Assembly: GCA_958439155.1 (NCBI GenBank)
Contig: CAUBUJ010000013.1
Location: forward strand, 1-20,797
Direction: 5' to 3'
Length of the DNA: 20,797 nucleotides
DNA from: an uncultured Veillonellaceae bacterium
GTDB lineage: Bacteria > Bacillota > Negativicutes > Veillonellales > Dialisteraceae
Part shown: positions 7,350-14,828 of the stretch, one piece after another
Layout: each line of letters opens with the position of its first letter
How positions within the stretch are numbered: position 1 is the first letter of the stretch
The notes under the pieces: generated by a model
The model's database searches: none
Told to the model about the DNA's origin: nothing
Seen by the model: the letters and a program-made list of their open reading frames with translations, nothing else
Translations under genes and position numbers: made by a program

Positions 7350-7378
7350 ATTATACCTGTTGCTCATGATTCAGTCTA
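7350..7378 (-). promoter_or_regulatory. promoter of the kor operon
   Basis: On the - strand -35 TAGACT (7378-7373), a 17-base spacer and a perfect -10 TATAAT (7355-7350). This predicts a transcript start near 7343 and a leader of about 170 bases before korA. Confidence 0.65.
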
Positions 7379-7442
7379 TATTAAGCAAGGAAAATATTTG
7401 AAAATTTCTCATAAAAGATGGTACAGCCTTGTCCGTCCCATC

Positions 7443-7473
7443 AAAAAAGCATTATCCCCTTTGAGATAATGCT
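7443..7473 (-). terminator. intrinsic terminator of the liv operon
   Basis: On the - strand AGCATTATC and GATAATGCT form a perfect 9-bp stem (7473-7465 with 7456-7448), followed by TTTTTT (7448-7443). It starts 18 bases after the livF stop. Confidence 0.9.
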
Positions 7474-7490
7474 CCTGTGATATCCAGCCG

Positions 7491-8201
7491 TCAGCCGCCG
7501 AGGTAGGCTTTCTGTACTTCTTCCGAAGCGGCCAGTTCCTGGCCGGGCCCTTCAAGAGAAATGGTGCCCGTTTCCAGCACATACGCGTAGTCCGCGATGG
7601 AGAGCGCCATGCGGGCGTTCTGCTCCACCAGGAGCACTGTCGTCCCCTGCTGGTTAATTTTCTGGATAATATGGAAAATTTCCTGCACGAAAATTGGGGA
7701 AAGCCCCATGGACGGTTCGTCCAGGAGAAGCACTTTCGGCCGGCTCATGAGGGCCCGCCCCATGGCGAGCATCTGTTGTTCGCCGCCGGAGAGTGTCCCT
7801 GCCCGCTGGAAAGTCCGTTCCTTCAGACGGGGGAAGGATTTGAAAATTTCTTCCATATCCGCCTTGATGCCGTCTTTGTCATTCCGGAGGAACGCGCCGA
7901 GCTCAAGGTTTTCCATGACCGTCAGGGGCGCGAAGATGCGCCGCCCTTCCGGGACCTGGGATACGCCGGCCTTCACGATGGCCTGGGCCTTCATCGTGTG
8001 GAGCGGCTTTCCGTCATAGGTGATGGAGCCGTCTCTTGGACGAAGCAGGCCGGAAATGGTGCGGAGCGTGGTGGTTTTCCCCGCGCCGTTGGCGCCGATC
8101 AGGGCTACGATCTGCCCTTTTTCCACTTTCATGGAAATGCCCTTCAAAGCGTGAATGGCGCCGTAGTAGACATGTACATTATTGAGTTCCAGTAAAGCCA
8201 T
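7491..8201 (-). CDS. livF: branched-chain amino-acid ABC transporter ATPase LivF
   Basis: 236 residues, standard LivF length. It is one of two ATPases that drive LivHM import of leucine, isoleucine and valine at the cytoplasmic face. Walker A GANGAGKT (36-43), signature LSGGEQQ (137-143), Walker B VLLLDEP (157-163), and the LLVEQN switch motif with Q in place of H, which is usual for LivF. The start is ATG 8201, one base after the livG stop, with GGAGGG inside the livG 3' end. A longer frame to 8288 is discarded because it runs through livG and lacks family resemblance. It is the last gene of the operon, followed by a strong terminator. Confidence 0.95.
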   Translation of the reverse strand: MALLELNNVHVYYGAIHALKGISMKVEKGQIVALIGANGAGKTTTLRTISGLLRPRDGSITYDGKPLHTMKAQAIVKAGVSQVPEGRRIFAPLTVMENLELGAFLRNDKDGIKADMEEIFKSFPRLKERTFQRAGTLSGGEQQMLAMGRALMSRPKVLLLDEPSMGLSPIFVQEIFHIIQKINQQGTTVLLVEQNARMALSIADYAYVLETGTISLEGPGQELAASEEVQKAYLGG

Positions 8202-8202
8202 A

Positions 8203-8970
8203 TTATCCCTCCGTTCCCAGGTACGCCTTGATGACGGCCGGATTGTGCTTGATTTCTTCCGGCACGCCCTGGGCGAGGATCTTCCCATAATCGAGGACGT
8301 AGATGCGCTCGCAGATCTTCATGACGAGGGCCATATCATGCTCGATGAGGAGAATGGTCAGATGGAATTCATCCCGGATCCACCGGATCATATCGGTGAG
8401 TTCCTTTGTTTCCTGCGGGTTCATCCCTGCTGCCGGTTCGTCCAGCAGGAGGAGCTTCGGCCTGGTGGCAAGGGCCCGGGCGATTTCCAGGCGCCGCTGC
8501 TGGCCGTAAGGAAGATTCTTCGCCTGTTCATCGGCGAGATGATCCAGTTTGAACGCGGCGAGAAGTTCTCTCGCCTTGTCGTCGATGGCCTGTTCTTCTT
8601 TCCCATAGCGGCCGATCCGGAGAATCGCTTCCGGCAGGGAATATTTCGAATGAAGCGTGAAGGCGATCTTCACGTTTTCCAGCACCGACAGTTCTCCGAA
8701 AAGACGGATATTCTGGAAGGTGCGGGCAATGCCGAGGGCGGTGATCTGGTAGGGCTTCTTCCCGGAGATGTCCTTTCCTTCGAAAAGGATTTCCCCGGTG
8801 GTGGGCTTGTACACGCCGGTCAAAAGGTTGAACGCCGTGGTTTTCCCAGCGCCGTTCGGGCCGATGAGGCCGATCACTTCGCCTTTGTCGATATGGATCT
8901 CAAATTTCTGGACCGCCTTGATCCCGCCGAAGGACTTGGAGAGATCAGTGGTTTTGAGCAGCGTTTCCAT
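8203..8970 (-). CDS. livG: branched-chain amino-acid ABC transporter ATPase LivG
   Basis: 255 residues, matching the LivG family length. Walker A GPNGAGKT (37-44), diverged signature LPYGQQRR (153-160) typical of LivG, Walker B LLLLDEP (173-179) and switch H211 in LLIEHD. It pairs with LivF as the second nucleotide-binding subunit. The ATG at 8970 was chosen because AAGGAGG (8979-8985 on +) lies 8 bases upstream; a GTG at 8979 in the same frame overlaps that SD and is rejected. The start lies within the livM 3' end (26-base overlap), indicating translational coupling. Confidence 0.95.
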   Translation of the reverse strand: METLLKTTDLSKSFGGIKAVQKFEIHIDKGEVIGLIGPNGAGKTTAFNLLTGVYKPTTGEILFEGKDISGKKPYQITALGIARTFQNIRLFGELSVLENVKIAFTLHSKYSLPEAILRIGRYGKEEQAIDDKARELLAAFKLDHLADEQAKNLPYGQQRRLEIARALATRPKLLLLDEPAAGMNPQETKELTDMIRWIRDEFHLTILLIEHDMALVMKICERIYVLDYGKILAQGVPEEIKHNPAVIKAYLGTEG

Positions 8971-9928
8971 CAGCCGCACCTCCTTTCCGCCATTTCATGA
9001 TGCGCGTAAGAAGCGCCGATCCTTCCTGGTTGCCGAAGACGCCTTGCGGACGGAAGATCATGAGGAAAATGAGGCAGAGCGCGTAAATGATCATGCGGAT
9101 TTCCGGATAATCTGCGAGCGCCGCTGTAATGAAGGTGAGGAGTGTCGCCCCTACGATGGACCCGGTCATGGATCCGAGGCCTCCGAGCACCACCATGGTG
9201 AGGTAGTTGAAGGAATTGAGGAAGGTAAAGGACGACGGATGGGCGATGGAAAAGTAATGGGAGAAGAGACCGCCTGCCAGGCCTGCGAAGAGAGCGCCCA
9301 CTGCGAAGGCAAGGACCTTGGCGAAAGTGGTATTGATGCCCATGGCGGTAGCAGCAATGGCATTTTCACGGACGGAAATGCAGCTCCGTCCGTAGGTGGA
9401 ATTGACCAGGTTCTTCAGCACAAAGAGCGCCAGAATCATGCCCCAGAAAACCCAGGTGAAAGTGGTCTGCCGGGGAATGCCGGTCATGCCGGAAGCGCCG
9501 CCGATAGCAGGAATATTGAGAATGCAGATGCGGATGATTTCCCCCATGCCGAGGGTGGCGATGGCCAGATAGTCCCCGTCGAGGCGGAGCGTCGGGATCC
9601 CGATGAGGATGCCGATCACTGCCGCTGCCAGACCGCCGGCGAAGAGAGCAAGCGCGAACGGCGCATCGTACCACATGGTCATGACCGCCGACACGTAAGC
9701 GCCGATCGCCATAAAGCCGGCATGGCCCAGAGAGAACTGGCCGGTGATGCCGTTAATCAGGTTCAAGCTCGCCGCGAGAATAATATTGATGCAGATAAGG
9801 ATGATCTGGAGCCGCCAGAAGGAAGAAATAATCCGCTCATCGATTAAAAAGTCAAGGACCACATAGACCAGGACCGACGCGATGAGAAGGGCCAGATCGT
9901 ACCTGCGGAGTGTTTTCATTACGTTCAT
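8945..9928 (-). CDS. livM: branched-chain amino-acid ABC transporter permease LivM
   Basis: 327 residues, an integral inner-membrane permease with many hydrophobic segments (for example LALLIASVLVYVVLDF near the N terminus and AVMTMWYDAPFALALFAGG later). The LivM-type run SLNLINGITGQFSLGHAGFM near residues 54-73 and YLAIATLGMGEI identify the family. The conserved cytoplasmic ENAIAATAMGIN loop that contacts the ATPase is present. ATG 9928 is 3 bases after the livH stop; GAAGGTG in the end of livH serves as a modest SD. The polar C-terminal tail (MKWRKGGAADG...) extends into the livG start. Confidence 0.93.
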   Translation of the reverse strand: MNVMKTLRRYDLALLIASVLVYVVLDFLIDERIISSFWRLQIILICINIILAASLNLINGITGQFSLGHAGFMAIGAYVSAVMTMWYDAPFALALFAGGLAAAVIGILIGIPTLRLDGDYLAIATLGMGEIIRICILNIPAIGGASGMTGIPRQTTFTWVFWGMILALFVLKNLVNSTYGRSCISVRENAIAATAMGINTTFAKVLAFAVGALFAGLAGGLFSHYFSIAHPSSFTFLNSFNYLTMVVLGGLGSMTGSIVGATLLTFITAALADYPEIRMIIYALCLIFLMIFRPQGVFGNQEGSALLTRIMKWRKGGAADGNAAQNH

Positions 9929-9931
9929 GGC

Positions 9932-10825
9932 TTACACCTTCTCTGTTTCGTTTTTCCCAAGGAGCCCTGTCGGCTTGATGAGAAGAATAATGATGAGTAT
10001 GCCGAAAGCGGCGGCGTCACGGAAGGTGGAGGACAGGAAGCCCGACACGAGCGCTTCCACCACGCCGAGAATGATGCCGCCCATCATCGCGCCGGGGATG
10101 ATGCCGATCCCGCCGAGAACGGCGGCGATGAATGCTTTGAGGCCCGGCATGATGCCCATGAGGGGATCGATGGTATTGTAGTAAATCCCCACAAGCACGC
10201 CGGCCGCGCCGGCCAGGCTCGAGCCAAGGGCGAAGGTAAAGGAAATCACATGGTCTACATTGATCCCCATGAGAAGAGCCGCGTCTGTATCATAGGACAC
10301 AGCCCGCATGGCTTTGCCCATCTTCGTATACTGCACGATGTACCAGAGGAGAAGCATGAGCACCACCGTGGAAACGAGGATGACCAACTGCTGGAAAGAA
10401 ATGATGACGCTTCCCAGATGGAAGACCGTATCGGGCAGCACCGGCGGGAATGTCCGGGGCTGCGGGGACAAAAAGTACATCGTCCCGTATTCAATGAGAA
10501 GTGATACACCGATGGCGGTGATCAAAATGGAAATTTTAGAACTGTGCCGCAAAGGCTTGTATGCCAATTTTTCAACAATCACGCCGAGCACGCCGATGAT
10601 AACCATCGCCGAAATGAGCGCTGGGAAGAATCCGAGCTTCAGCTGGGTCGTAACGAAGAACCCTACATAGGCGCCGAGCATGTAAATATCGCCGTGGGCG
10701 AAATTGATGAGGCGCATAATGCCGTATACCATGGTATAGCCCAGGGCAATCAGCGCGTAAATGCTGCCCAGCGATACGCCGTTAATGATCTGTTGGAAAA
10801 ATTGGGTCAGAATGCCGCTGTCCAA
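9932..10825 (-). CDS. livH: branched-chain amino-acid ABC transporter permease LivH
   Basis: 297 residues from TTG 10825. The N terminus QQIINGVSLGSIYALIALGY and then TMVYGIMRLINFAHGDIYM is the LivH hallmark. Multiple transmembrane helices follow, with the ATPase-contact loop at MRAVSYDTDAALLMGIN. It forms the membrane channel with LivM. GTG 10834 is an alternative start, but it directly abuts the oligo-G tract (10834-10839 on +), whereas TTG 10825 is 8 bases downstream of it, so TTG is preferred with moderate confidence. It is the first gene of the tightly packed livHMGF block and is separated from livK1 by 232 bases containing a weak terminator and inverted repeats. Confidence 0.93.
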   Translation of the reverse strand: MDSGILTQFFQQIINGVSLGSIYALIALGYTMVYGIMRLINFAHGDIYMLGAYVGFFVTTQLKLGFFPALISAMVIIGVLGVIVEKLAYKPLRHSSKISILITAIGVSLLIEYGTMYFLSPQPRTFPPVLPDTVFHLGSVIISFQQLVILVSTVVLMLLLWYIVQYTKMGKAMRAVSYDTDAALLMGINVDHVISFTFALGSSLAGAAGVLVGIYYNTIDPLMGIMPGLKAFIAAVLGGIGIIPGAMMGGIILGVVEALVSGFLSSTFRDAAAFGILIIILLIKPTGLLGKNETEKV

Positions 10826-10863
10826 TGACTGCACCCCCCTGTAGTTTGAATCACTGTGCGCCG

Positions 10864-10963
10864 CTGCCCATTCCTCCGCCTGTTTTAGAAGAAGATCCGC
10901 TCAGCCTCTGTGGGAAAGCCTGTCTTTTCTTCAAAACCTGCAGGGGAATGGGCAGCTGCCCAT
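10864..10963 (-). repeat. overlapping inverted repeats between livK1 and livH
   Basis: CTGCCCATTCC (10864-10874) and GGAATGGGCAG (10945-10955) are perfect 11-base inverted arms. The second arm also forms the 16-base palindrome ATGGGCAGCTGCCCAT (10948-10963) with the next bases. The pairings are mutually exclusive in RNA. This may stabilise or process the livK/livH transcript; no function is shown by sequence. Confidence 0.5.
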
Positions 10964-11006
10964 CCATATAAAGGGATCTCTCCCTGAATGAAAGGATGCC
11001 CTCCGG

Positions 11007-11026
11007 AAAAGAAGGGACGTCCCTCC
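11007..11026 (-). terminator. weak internal terminator between livK1 and livH
   Basis: On the - strand GGAGGG, loop ACGT, CCCTTC (11026-11011; one G-U pair), then TTTT (11010-11007). The 6-bp stem suggests partial termination, which would make binding protein more abundant than permease, a common arrangement for ABC importers. Confidence 0.5.
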
Positions 11027-11057
11027 CTGCGCCGTGCCCAGCGAAGGGTATTATGCC

Positions 11058-12245
11058 TTAGTTGGCGTTCACCTTATCCTGGAAGACAGGCTTGCCGTCT
11101 TTGTAAGTCAAAATGAAGGCTGCCTTCTTCGCGTCGTGGGTCGGGGTGAAGCTCATCTGCCCGGTGACGCCTTCGAAGGATTTCAGCTTGCCCAGCGCGT
11201 CGGTGATCTTCTGCGGATCGGCTGCGCCTGCGTCTTTGATCGCCTGGGCGATGAGGTATACCGTATCATAGGTGAGGGCGCCGAACTGGGCCGGTTCCGT
11301 ATTGAATTTCGCTTTGTACGCGTCAATGAAGGCCATCAGTTTCTTATTGTCCTTCTGTACGGCGTAGTGGTTCGAATAGTACGTATTCACCAGGTTGTCC
11401 GCGCCGGCGATCTTCACGAGGGTCGGGGAATCCCAGCCGTCGCCGCCGCCGAAGGGTACGTCAATGCCCATATCGCGGGCCTGCTTCACGATGAGGCCGA
11501 TTTCCTGGTAGTAGCCCGGTACGTAAATGAAGTCCGGATTCATCGCTTTGATCTTGGTGAGGGTCGCATTGAAATCGGTATCCTTCTGGAGGTACGCTTC
11601 TGTGCCTACGATCTGGCCGCCTGCCTTGGTGAAGGAATCTTCAAAGAATTTCGCCAGGCCTTTCGCGTAGTCCGAAGAGTTATCGATGAGGATGGCTACT
11701 TTCTTTGCCTTCAGTTTTTCCGTCACGAAGGATGCCATTACCTGGCCCTGGTAAGGATCGATGAAGCATGCCCGGAAGGAATAGGGATATACTTTGCCGG
11801 TCTTTTCATTGACGGTGACCTTCGGGTTCGTCGCGCCAGGGGAAATGCTGGGGATCTTCGCGCCGTCCAGGATCGGTACCGCGGCGAGCGCGTTGGAGCT
11901 CATATTCGGAGCAACCACAGCGACAACCCCTTCATCGACCAGTTTCTGTGCGGCCGATGCAGCTTCAGACGGTTCGGACTTGTTGTCCAGAGAGACCAGT
12001 TCCAGTTTCTTTCCAAGGACGCCGCCGTTCTTGTTAATTTCTTCTACCGCGACCTGCGCGCCCTGGACAGCGTCGATGCCGTACGCTGCCTGGTTGCCGG
12101 TCATTTCCAGATCGGTGCCGATCTTGATGGTGTCGCCGCCGCCTTTGCTTCCGCTGCCGCCGCAGCCGGTCAGACCTGCCACCGCGCCTGCTGCCATGAA
12201 TGCCGCAATGGATACGCCGAGAATTTTCTTTGTCATTGTTTTCAT
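11058..12245 (-). CDS. livK: branched-chain amino-acid-binding lipoprotein LivK1
   Basis: 395 residues. A lipoprotein signal peptide ends in the lipobox LTGC with C28 as the lipidated residue, followed by a Gly/Ser linker. The mature part is a periplasmic-binding-protein type I fold of the Leu/Ile/Val family: TIKIGTDLEMTGNQAAYG, then GVLGKKLELVSLDNKSEP, then FRACFIDPYQGQVMASF. It captures branched-chain amino acids outside the inner membrane and delivers them to LivHM. ATG 12245 is preceded by a G5 tract (12253-12257 on +, spacing 7). It is a close paralogue of the next gene upstream, from which it is separated by 96 bases with no strong terminator. Confidence 0.92.
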   Translation of the reverse strand: MKTMTKKILGVSIAAFMAAGAVAGLTGCGGSGSKGGGDTIKIGTDLEMTGNQAAYGIDAVQGAQVAVEEINKNGGVLGKKLELVSLDNKSEPSEAASAAQKLVDEGVVAVVAPNMSSNALAAVPILDGAKIPSISPGATNPKVTVNEKTGKVYPYSFRACFIDPYQGQVMASFVTEKLKAKKVAILIDNSSDYAKGLAKFFEDSFTKAGGQIVGTEAYLQKDTDFNATLTKIKAMNPDFIYVPGYYQEIGLIVKQARDMGIDVPFGGGDGWDSPTLVKIAGADNLVNTYYSNHYAVQKDNKKLMAFIDAYKAKFNTEPAQFGALTYDTVYLIAQAIKDAGAADPQKITDALGKLKSFEGVTGQMSFTPTHDAKKAAFILTYKDGKPVFQDKVNAN

Positions 12246-12341
12246 AGTAAGTCCCCCTTTTCAGGAATCTTGATGACTGCTATACTTCCCAAATACGCTG
12301 CGCTTTCCGCGCTGTCCTGATTGAGGACTTCTCTTCAGCCC

Positions 12342-13520
12342 TTATTCCGGATCAATCCGTTCTACGAAGGTCCGCTTCCCGCCGTCGAAGCTCATAATGA
12401 TGCCTGACGATACGGTATTGTGTTTGCTGTCAATGGTGATGCGGCCGCTGATGCCGTCAAAATCGGAAATTTCCGTGAGCCCTTTCGCCACATCTTCCCG
12501 CTTGGCCGATCCGGTTTTCTTCATCGCTTCCAATACGAGAGATGCCGCGTCATAAGCGGTGACCGCGAAGGAATCCGGTTTGTATCCATACCGGGCTTCA
12601 TACTTTTTGATGAACTCCTGGAGTTTCGGATTCTGGTCTTCCTGGGAATAATGGTTGCAGAAATAGGTGTGGGTCAGATTTTCCGGACCAGCGATCTCAA
12701 TGAGTTTGTCGCTGTCCCATCCGTCACCGCCGAGGATCGGCACCTCAATGCCCATGGCCCGGGCCTGGCGGATGATGAGTCCCACTTCCTGGTAGTAACC
12801 GGGAACGAAAATCATATCCGGATTCTGCCCCATGATCTTGGTCAGTACCGGCTTGAAATCCACGTCTTTCGCCATGTACGCTTCGGTAGCGGTGATGGCG
12901 CCGCCCTTGTCGGCAAAGCCCTTCTGGAAAAATTCCGCCAGCCCTTTTGAGTAGTCGCTGGAATTATCCACCAGGACCGCCGCCTTTTTCACTTTCAGAC
13001 GGTCCGCGGCGAAATCCGCCATGACCCGGCCCTGGTAAGGATCGGTGAAGCATGCCCGGAAAAGATAGTCCCTGGTCTTGCCTGTTTTCGGATCCACTGT
13101 AATCGCCGGATTGGTGCCGCTCGGTGTAATGAGCGGTACTTTGTCTGACGCGGCCAGCGATGCGAGAGCAATCACATTGGAGCTCGTATCCGGCCCAATG
13201 ACAGCGCTCACATCATTTTCTACCAGCTTGGCCAGCGCGTCTGTGGACCCGGCCACTTCACTGCGGTTATCCACGCCGATGACCTGGACTTTCTTTCCCA
13301 GGACCCCGCCCTGGATATTCGCCTCTTCCACGGCCATATGGATCCCATTCAGAGATGATGTGCCGAAAGAAGCATTCTGCCCGGTCATTTCCAGATTGGC
13401 CCCAACCATGATGAGCTTGGACTCGCTTCCCGATTTCCCTGTGTTTGTCCCGCAGCCGGTGATCACCAGAGCGCCTGCCAGAGCAAGAGCGGCCAAAGCG
13501 ACCTTTCGGCTAAACTTCAT
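12342..13520 (-). CDS. livK: branched-chain amino-acid-binding lipoprotein LivK2
   Basis: 392 residues from ATG 13520. Signal peptide with lipobox VITGC and lipidated C23. It is the same family as LivK1 and clearly a tandem duplicate: both share FRACFxDPYQGxVM, DNSSDYxKGLAxFF, NPDxIxVPGYYQExGLI and GGDGWDS. Differences are concentrated in the N-terminal linker and the C-terminal third, so ligand preference may differ (inference). A longer frame reaching 13592 has no SD; the G6 tract at 13527-13532 (+) lies 6 bases before ATG 13520. It is the first gene of the liv operon, preceded by a 136-base leader with a strong terminator. Confidence 0.92.
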   Translation of the reverse strand: MKFSRKVALAALALAGALVITGCGTNTGKSGSESKLIMVGANLEMTGQNASFGTSSLNGIHMAVEEANIQGGVLGKKVQVIGVDNRSEVAGSTDALAKLVENDVSAVIGPDTSSNVIALASLAASDKVPLITPSGTNPAITVDPKTGKTRDYLFRACFTDPYQGRVMADFAADRLKVKKAAVLVDNSSDYSKGLAEFFQKGFADKGGAITATEAYMAKDVDFKPVLTKIMGQNPDMIFVPGYYQEVGLIIRQARAMGIEVPILGGDGWDSDKLIEIAGPENLTHTYFCNHYSQEDQNPKLQEFIKKYEARYGYKPDSFAVTAYDAASLVLEAMKKTGSAKREDVAKGLTEISDFDGISGRITIDSKHNTVSSGIIMSFDGGKRTFVERIDPE

Positions 13521-13590
13521 GTGCATCCCCCCATTCAAGGAATCTCCCCTATGCGGAAAAGCTTCCTCTTTCACGATCACCGCGGTTAAC

Positions 13591-13625
13591 AAAAAAGCGC
13601 CAGTCCCTATAAAAAGGACTGACGC
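13591..13625 (-). terminator. strong terminator in the liv leader (candidate attenuator)
   Basis: On the - strand GCGTCAGTCC (13625-13616) pairs with GGACTGGCGC (13606-13597) over 10 bp with one wobble, 9-base loop, then TTTTTT (13596-13591). No gene lies upstream on this strand that it could terminate, and livK2 starts about 70 bases downstream, so transcriptional attenuation of liv is the simplest reading. Confidence 0.85.
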
Positions 13626-13662
13626 ACTTCGTTATGCAGTGATGAACTTTCGGTATGCCGCT

Positions 13663-13691
13663 ATCCTACCATTGGCGGGATGCGCCGTCAA
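13663..13691 (-). promoter_or_regulatory. promoter of the liv operon
   Basis: On the - strand -35 TTGACG (13691-13686), 17-base spacer, -10 TAGGAT (13668-13663). The predicted start is near 13656, about 30 bases before the leader terminator stem. Confidence 0.6.
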
Positions 13692-13702
13692 TGACCCCGC
13701 CA
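13673..13702. promoter_or_regulatory. dyad straddling the liv -35 box (possible operator)
   Basis: TGGCGGG (13673-13679) and CCCGCCA (13696-13702) are perfect 7-base inverted arms that enclose the -35 hexamer. It could be a repressor operator or, if transcription starts further upstream, an RNA hairpin. A second inverted pair (GGGGACCTG 13703-13711, CAGGCCCC 13717-13724) lies just upstream. Confidence 0.4.
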
Positions 13703-13952
13703 GGGGACCTGCCGCCCAGGCCCCTTCATTTTTTGAAAAAAATCGCTCTTCCTTTTCTATCATAATCCCGCGAAACCTCCCATATTTTCGTATCTTATTG
13801 CATTGACTCTTATTGGTAATTTTTCAAAGTCCGGTATGGGATCTCCGTCGAATAATATAGGCGTCATAGCCGCAAGCTATATGCAGAAAGCGCCGCCTCT
13901 TCCCCAGGCCATAACCTGCATCTTAGAGTACAATAGATTTCATCTATACGCA

Positions 13953-13981
13953 TTGACAAGGAGCGGCCCTTTCCCCATAAT
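13953..13981 (+). promoter_or_regulatory. promoter of the CpXC gene
   Basis: A perfect -35 TTGACA (13953-13958), 17-base spacer and -10 CATAAT (13976-13981). The predicted start is near 13988, giving a leader of about 113 bases. Confidence 0.7.
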
Positions 13982-13998
13982 AGGTAGAAGCAATACAA

Positions 13999-14088
13999 GT
14001 GAGGATATCTGTCCTCACCGGTGTACCGGCGCACCGGGGATGCATGGGAAAATGTACTTCTCATCCATCCCCGGCGCTTTTCTTTTTT
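13999..14088 (+). promoter_or_regulatory. structured leader with terminator before the CpXC gene (candidate attenuator/riboswitch)
   Basis: Three consecutive stems: GTGAGGA/TCCTCAC (13999-14005 with 14012-14018); CCGGTG/CACCGG (14018-14023 with 14032-14037); and CCGGGGATG/CATCCCCGG (14034-14042 with 14066-14074) followed by a T-rich run (14078-14088). The second and third stems share 14034-14037, so they compete, the usual layout of an antiterminator and terminator. I recognise no known riboswitch consensus. Confidence 0.65.
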
Positions 14089-14100
14089 GGGGGGATACGA

Positions 14101-14742
14101 ATGAAACAAGTAAGTGCTTTTTCCTGGACCTGTCCGGCATGCGGCCAATCGGAACTGATCGCAAGGCCCATGTTTTTTGACGCTGCCCTCCATCCGGAGG
14201 AAGCGGCGCAGATCAAAGACGGGACCTACTTCACCATCCGCTGCGCCCGCTGCGGAGAGACCGCGGATTTCCTTATGAATATGCTCTACCGGGACAGTGC
14301 CCGCCATTTCATGATTTCCCTTGAGCCGGAAGGATCTGTCCCGCATCCGCCTGTGGATGCAGCCTCAATGGCAGGGATCACGCTCCGCGTCGTCCGGGAC
14401 AGCGAGGACCTGGCAGATAAAGTACGGCAGCTCGAGTCTTCCATCGATGACCGGATCATCGCCATCGCGGAATACCTGCTCTACCGGAAAATTCGCCCGG
14501 CTCTCCCTGCAGGTTCTGTCATGGGAATGCCTGTCTTCCACGACGGACCGGTCCCTTTGATTTCTCTTCCCATGGAAATCAAAGGAAAAGGCTATGCCAT
14601 GGGGACAGACAAGCTCACAGCGGAAAGGATCCAGGACCTCACCGAAATCTACGGCGCCGTTCTCGCCGGGGAGACGGAAAGGGGATTCCGCCTCATTGAT
14701 CGGGCTTACGCGAAAAAAATCGTAGACGCCGCTGAGGCGTAA
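14101..14742 (+). CDS. CpXC domain protein
   Basis: 213 residues. The N-terminal domain carries two CxxC knuckles, C11/C14 (CPAC) and C48/C51 (CARC), with the CpXC-family pattern between and after them (DAALHPEEAAQIKDGTYF, then MLYRDSARHFMISLEPEG). A zinc-binding ribbon is the natural inference; its molecular role is not known to me. The C-terminal half has a helical stretch (LADKVRQLESSIDDRIIAIA) and no recognised enzyme motif. No signal peptide. The start is ATG 14101 with a G6 tract at 14089-14094 and 6-base spacing; a longer frame to 13999 runs through the leader terminator and is rejected. It is monocistronic between its own leader and a terminator, which suggests tightly controlled expression. 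Confidence 0.85.
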   Translation: MKQVSAFSWTCPACGQSELIARPMFFDAALHPEEAAQIKDGTYFTIRCARCGETADFLMNMLYRDSARHFMISLEPEGSVPHPPVDAASMAGITLRVVRDSEDLADKVRQLESSIDDRIIAIAEYLLYRKIRPALPAGSVMGMPVFHDGPVPLISLPMEIKGKGYAMGTDKLTAERIQDLTEIYGAVLAGETERGFRLIDRAYAKKIVDAAEA

Positions 14743-14745
14743 TGC

Positions 14746-14783
14746 AAAAAAGAAGTCATCCCGCGAAAGGATGGCTTCTTTTC
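14746..14783. terminator. bidirectional terminator between CpXC gene and dehydrogenase
   Basis: GAAGTCATCC (14752-14761) pairs with GGATGGCTTC (14769-14778) over 10 bp with one wobble. TTTT follows on +, and six A's precede (14746-14751), serving the convergent dehydrogenase gene. Confidence 0.88.
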
Positions 14784-14828
14784 ATTTGCGATACAATCAG
14801 GGTCTGCCGCCAAAGCAGCGCTCTCTTT

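Larger units (their letters stand above)
7172..7490. other. 319-bp intergenic region between korA and livF
   Basis: From right to left it holds the liv operon terminator, a good sigma-70-type promoter for korA, and a roughly 170-base kor leader with a hairpin plus T run. Each is listed separately. No additional gene was supported. Confidence 0.8.
13521..14100. other. 580-bp divergent intergenic region livK2 / CpXC gene
   Basis: It holds back-to-back regulatory regions: promoter, dyad and leader terminator of liv on the - strand (13591-13702), an AT-rich stretch around 13730-13830, and promoter plus structured leader of the CpXC gene on the + strand (13953-14088). Reading frames across it are not supported as genes. 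Confidence 0.8.

Noticed and set aside
11034..12320. Long + strand open frame opposite livK1
   Set aside because: Shadow of livK1; no SD and no recognisable domain.
13591..14088. Assignment of the two leaders to known riboswitch classes (T-box, SAM, glycine, lysine, c-di-GMP, ZTP, fluoride)
   Set aside because: None of their conserved sequence motifs could be found by eye; only generic hairpin plus terminator structure is supported.
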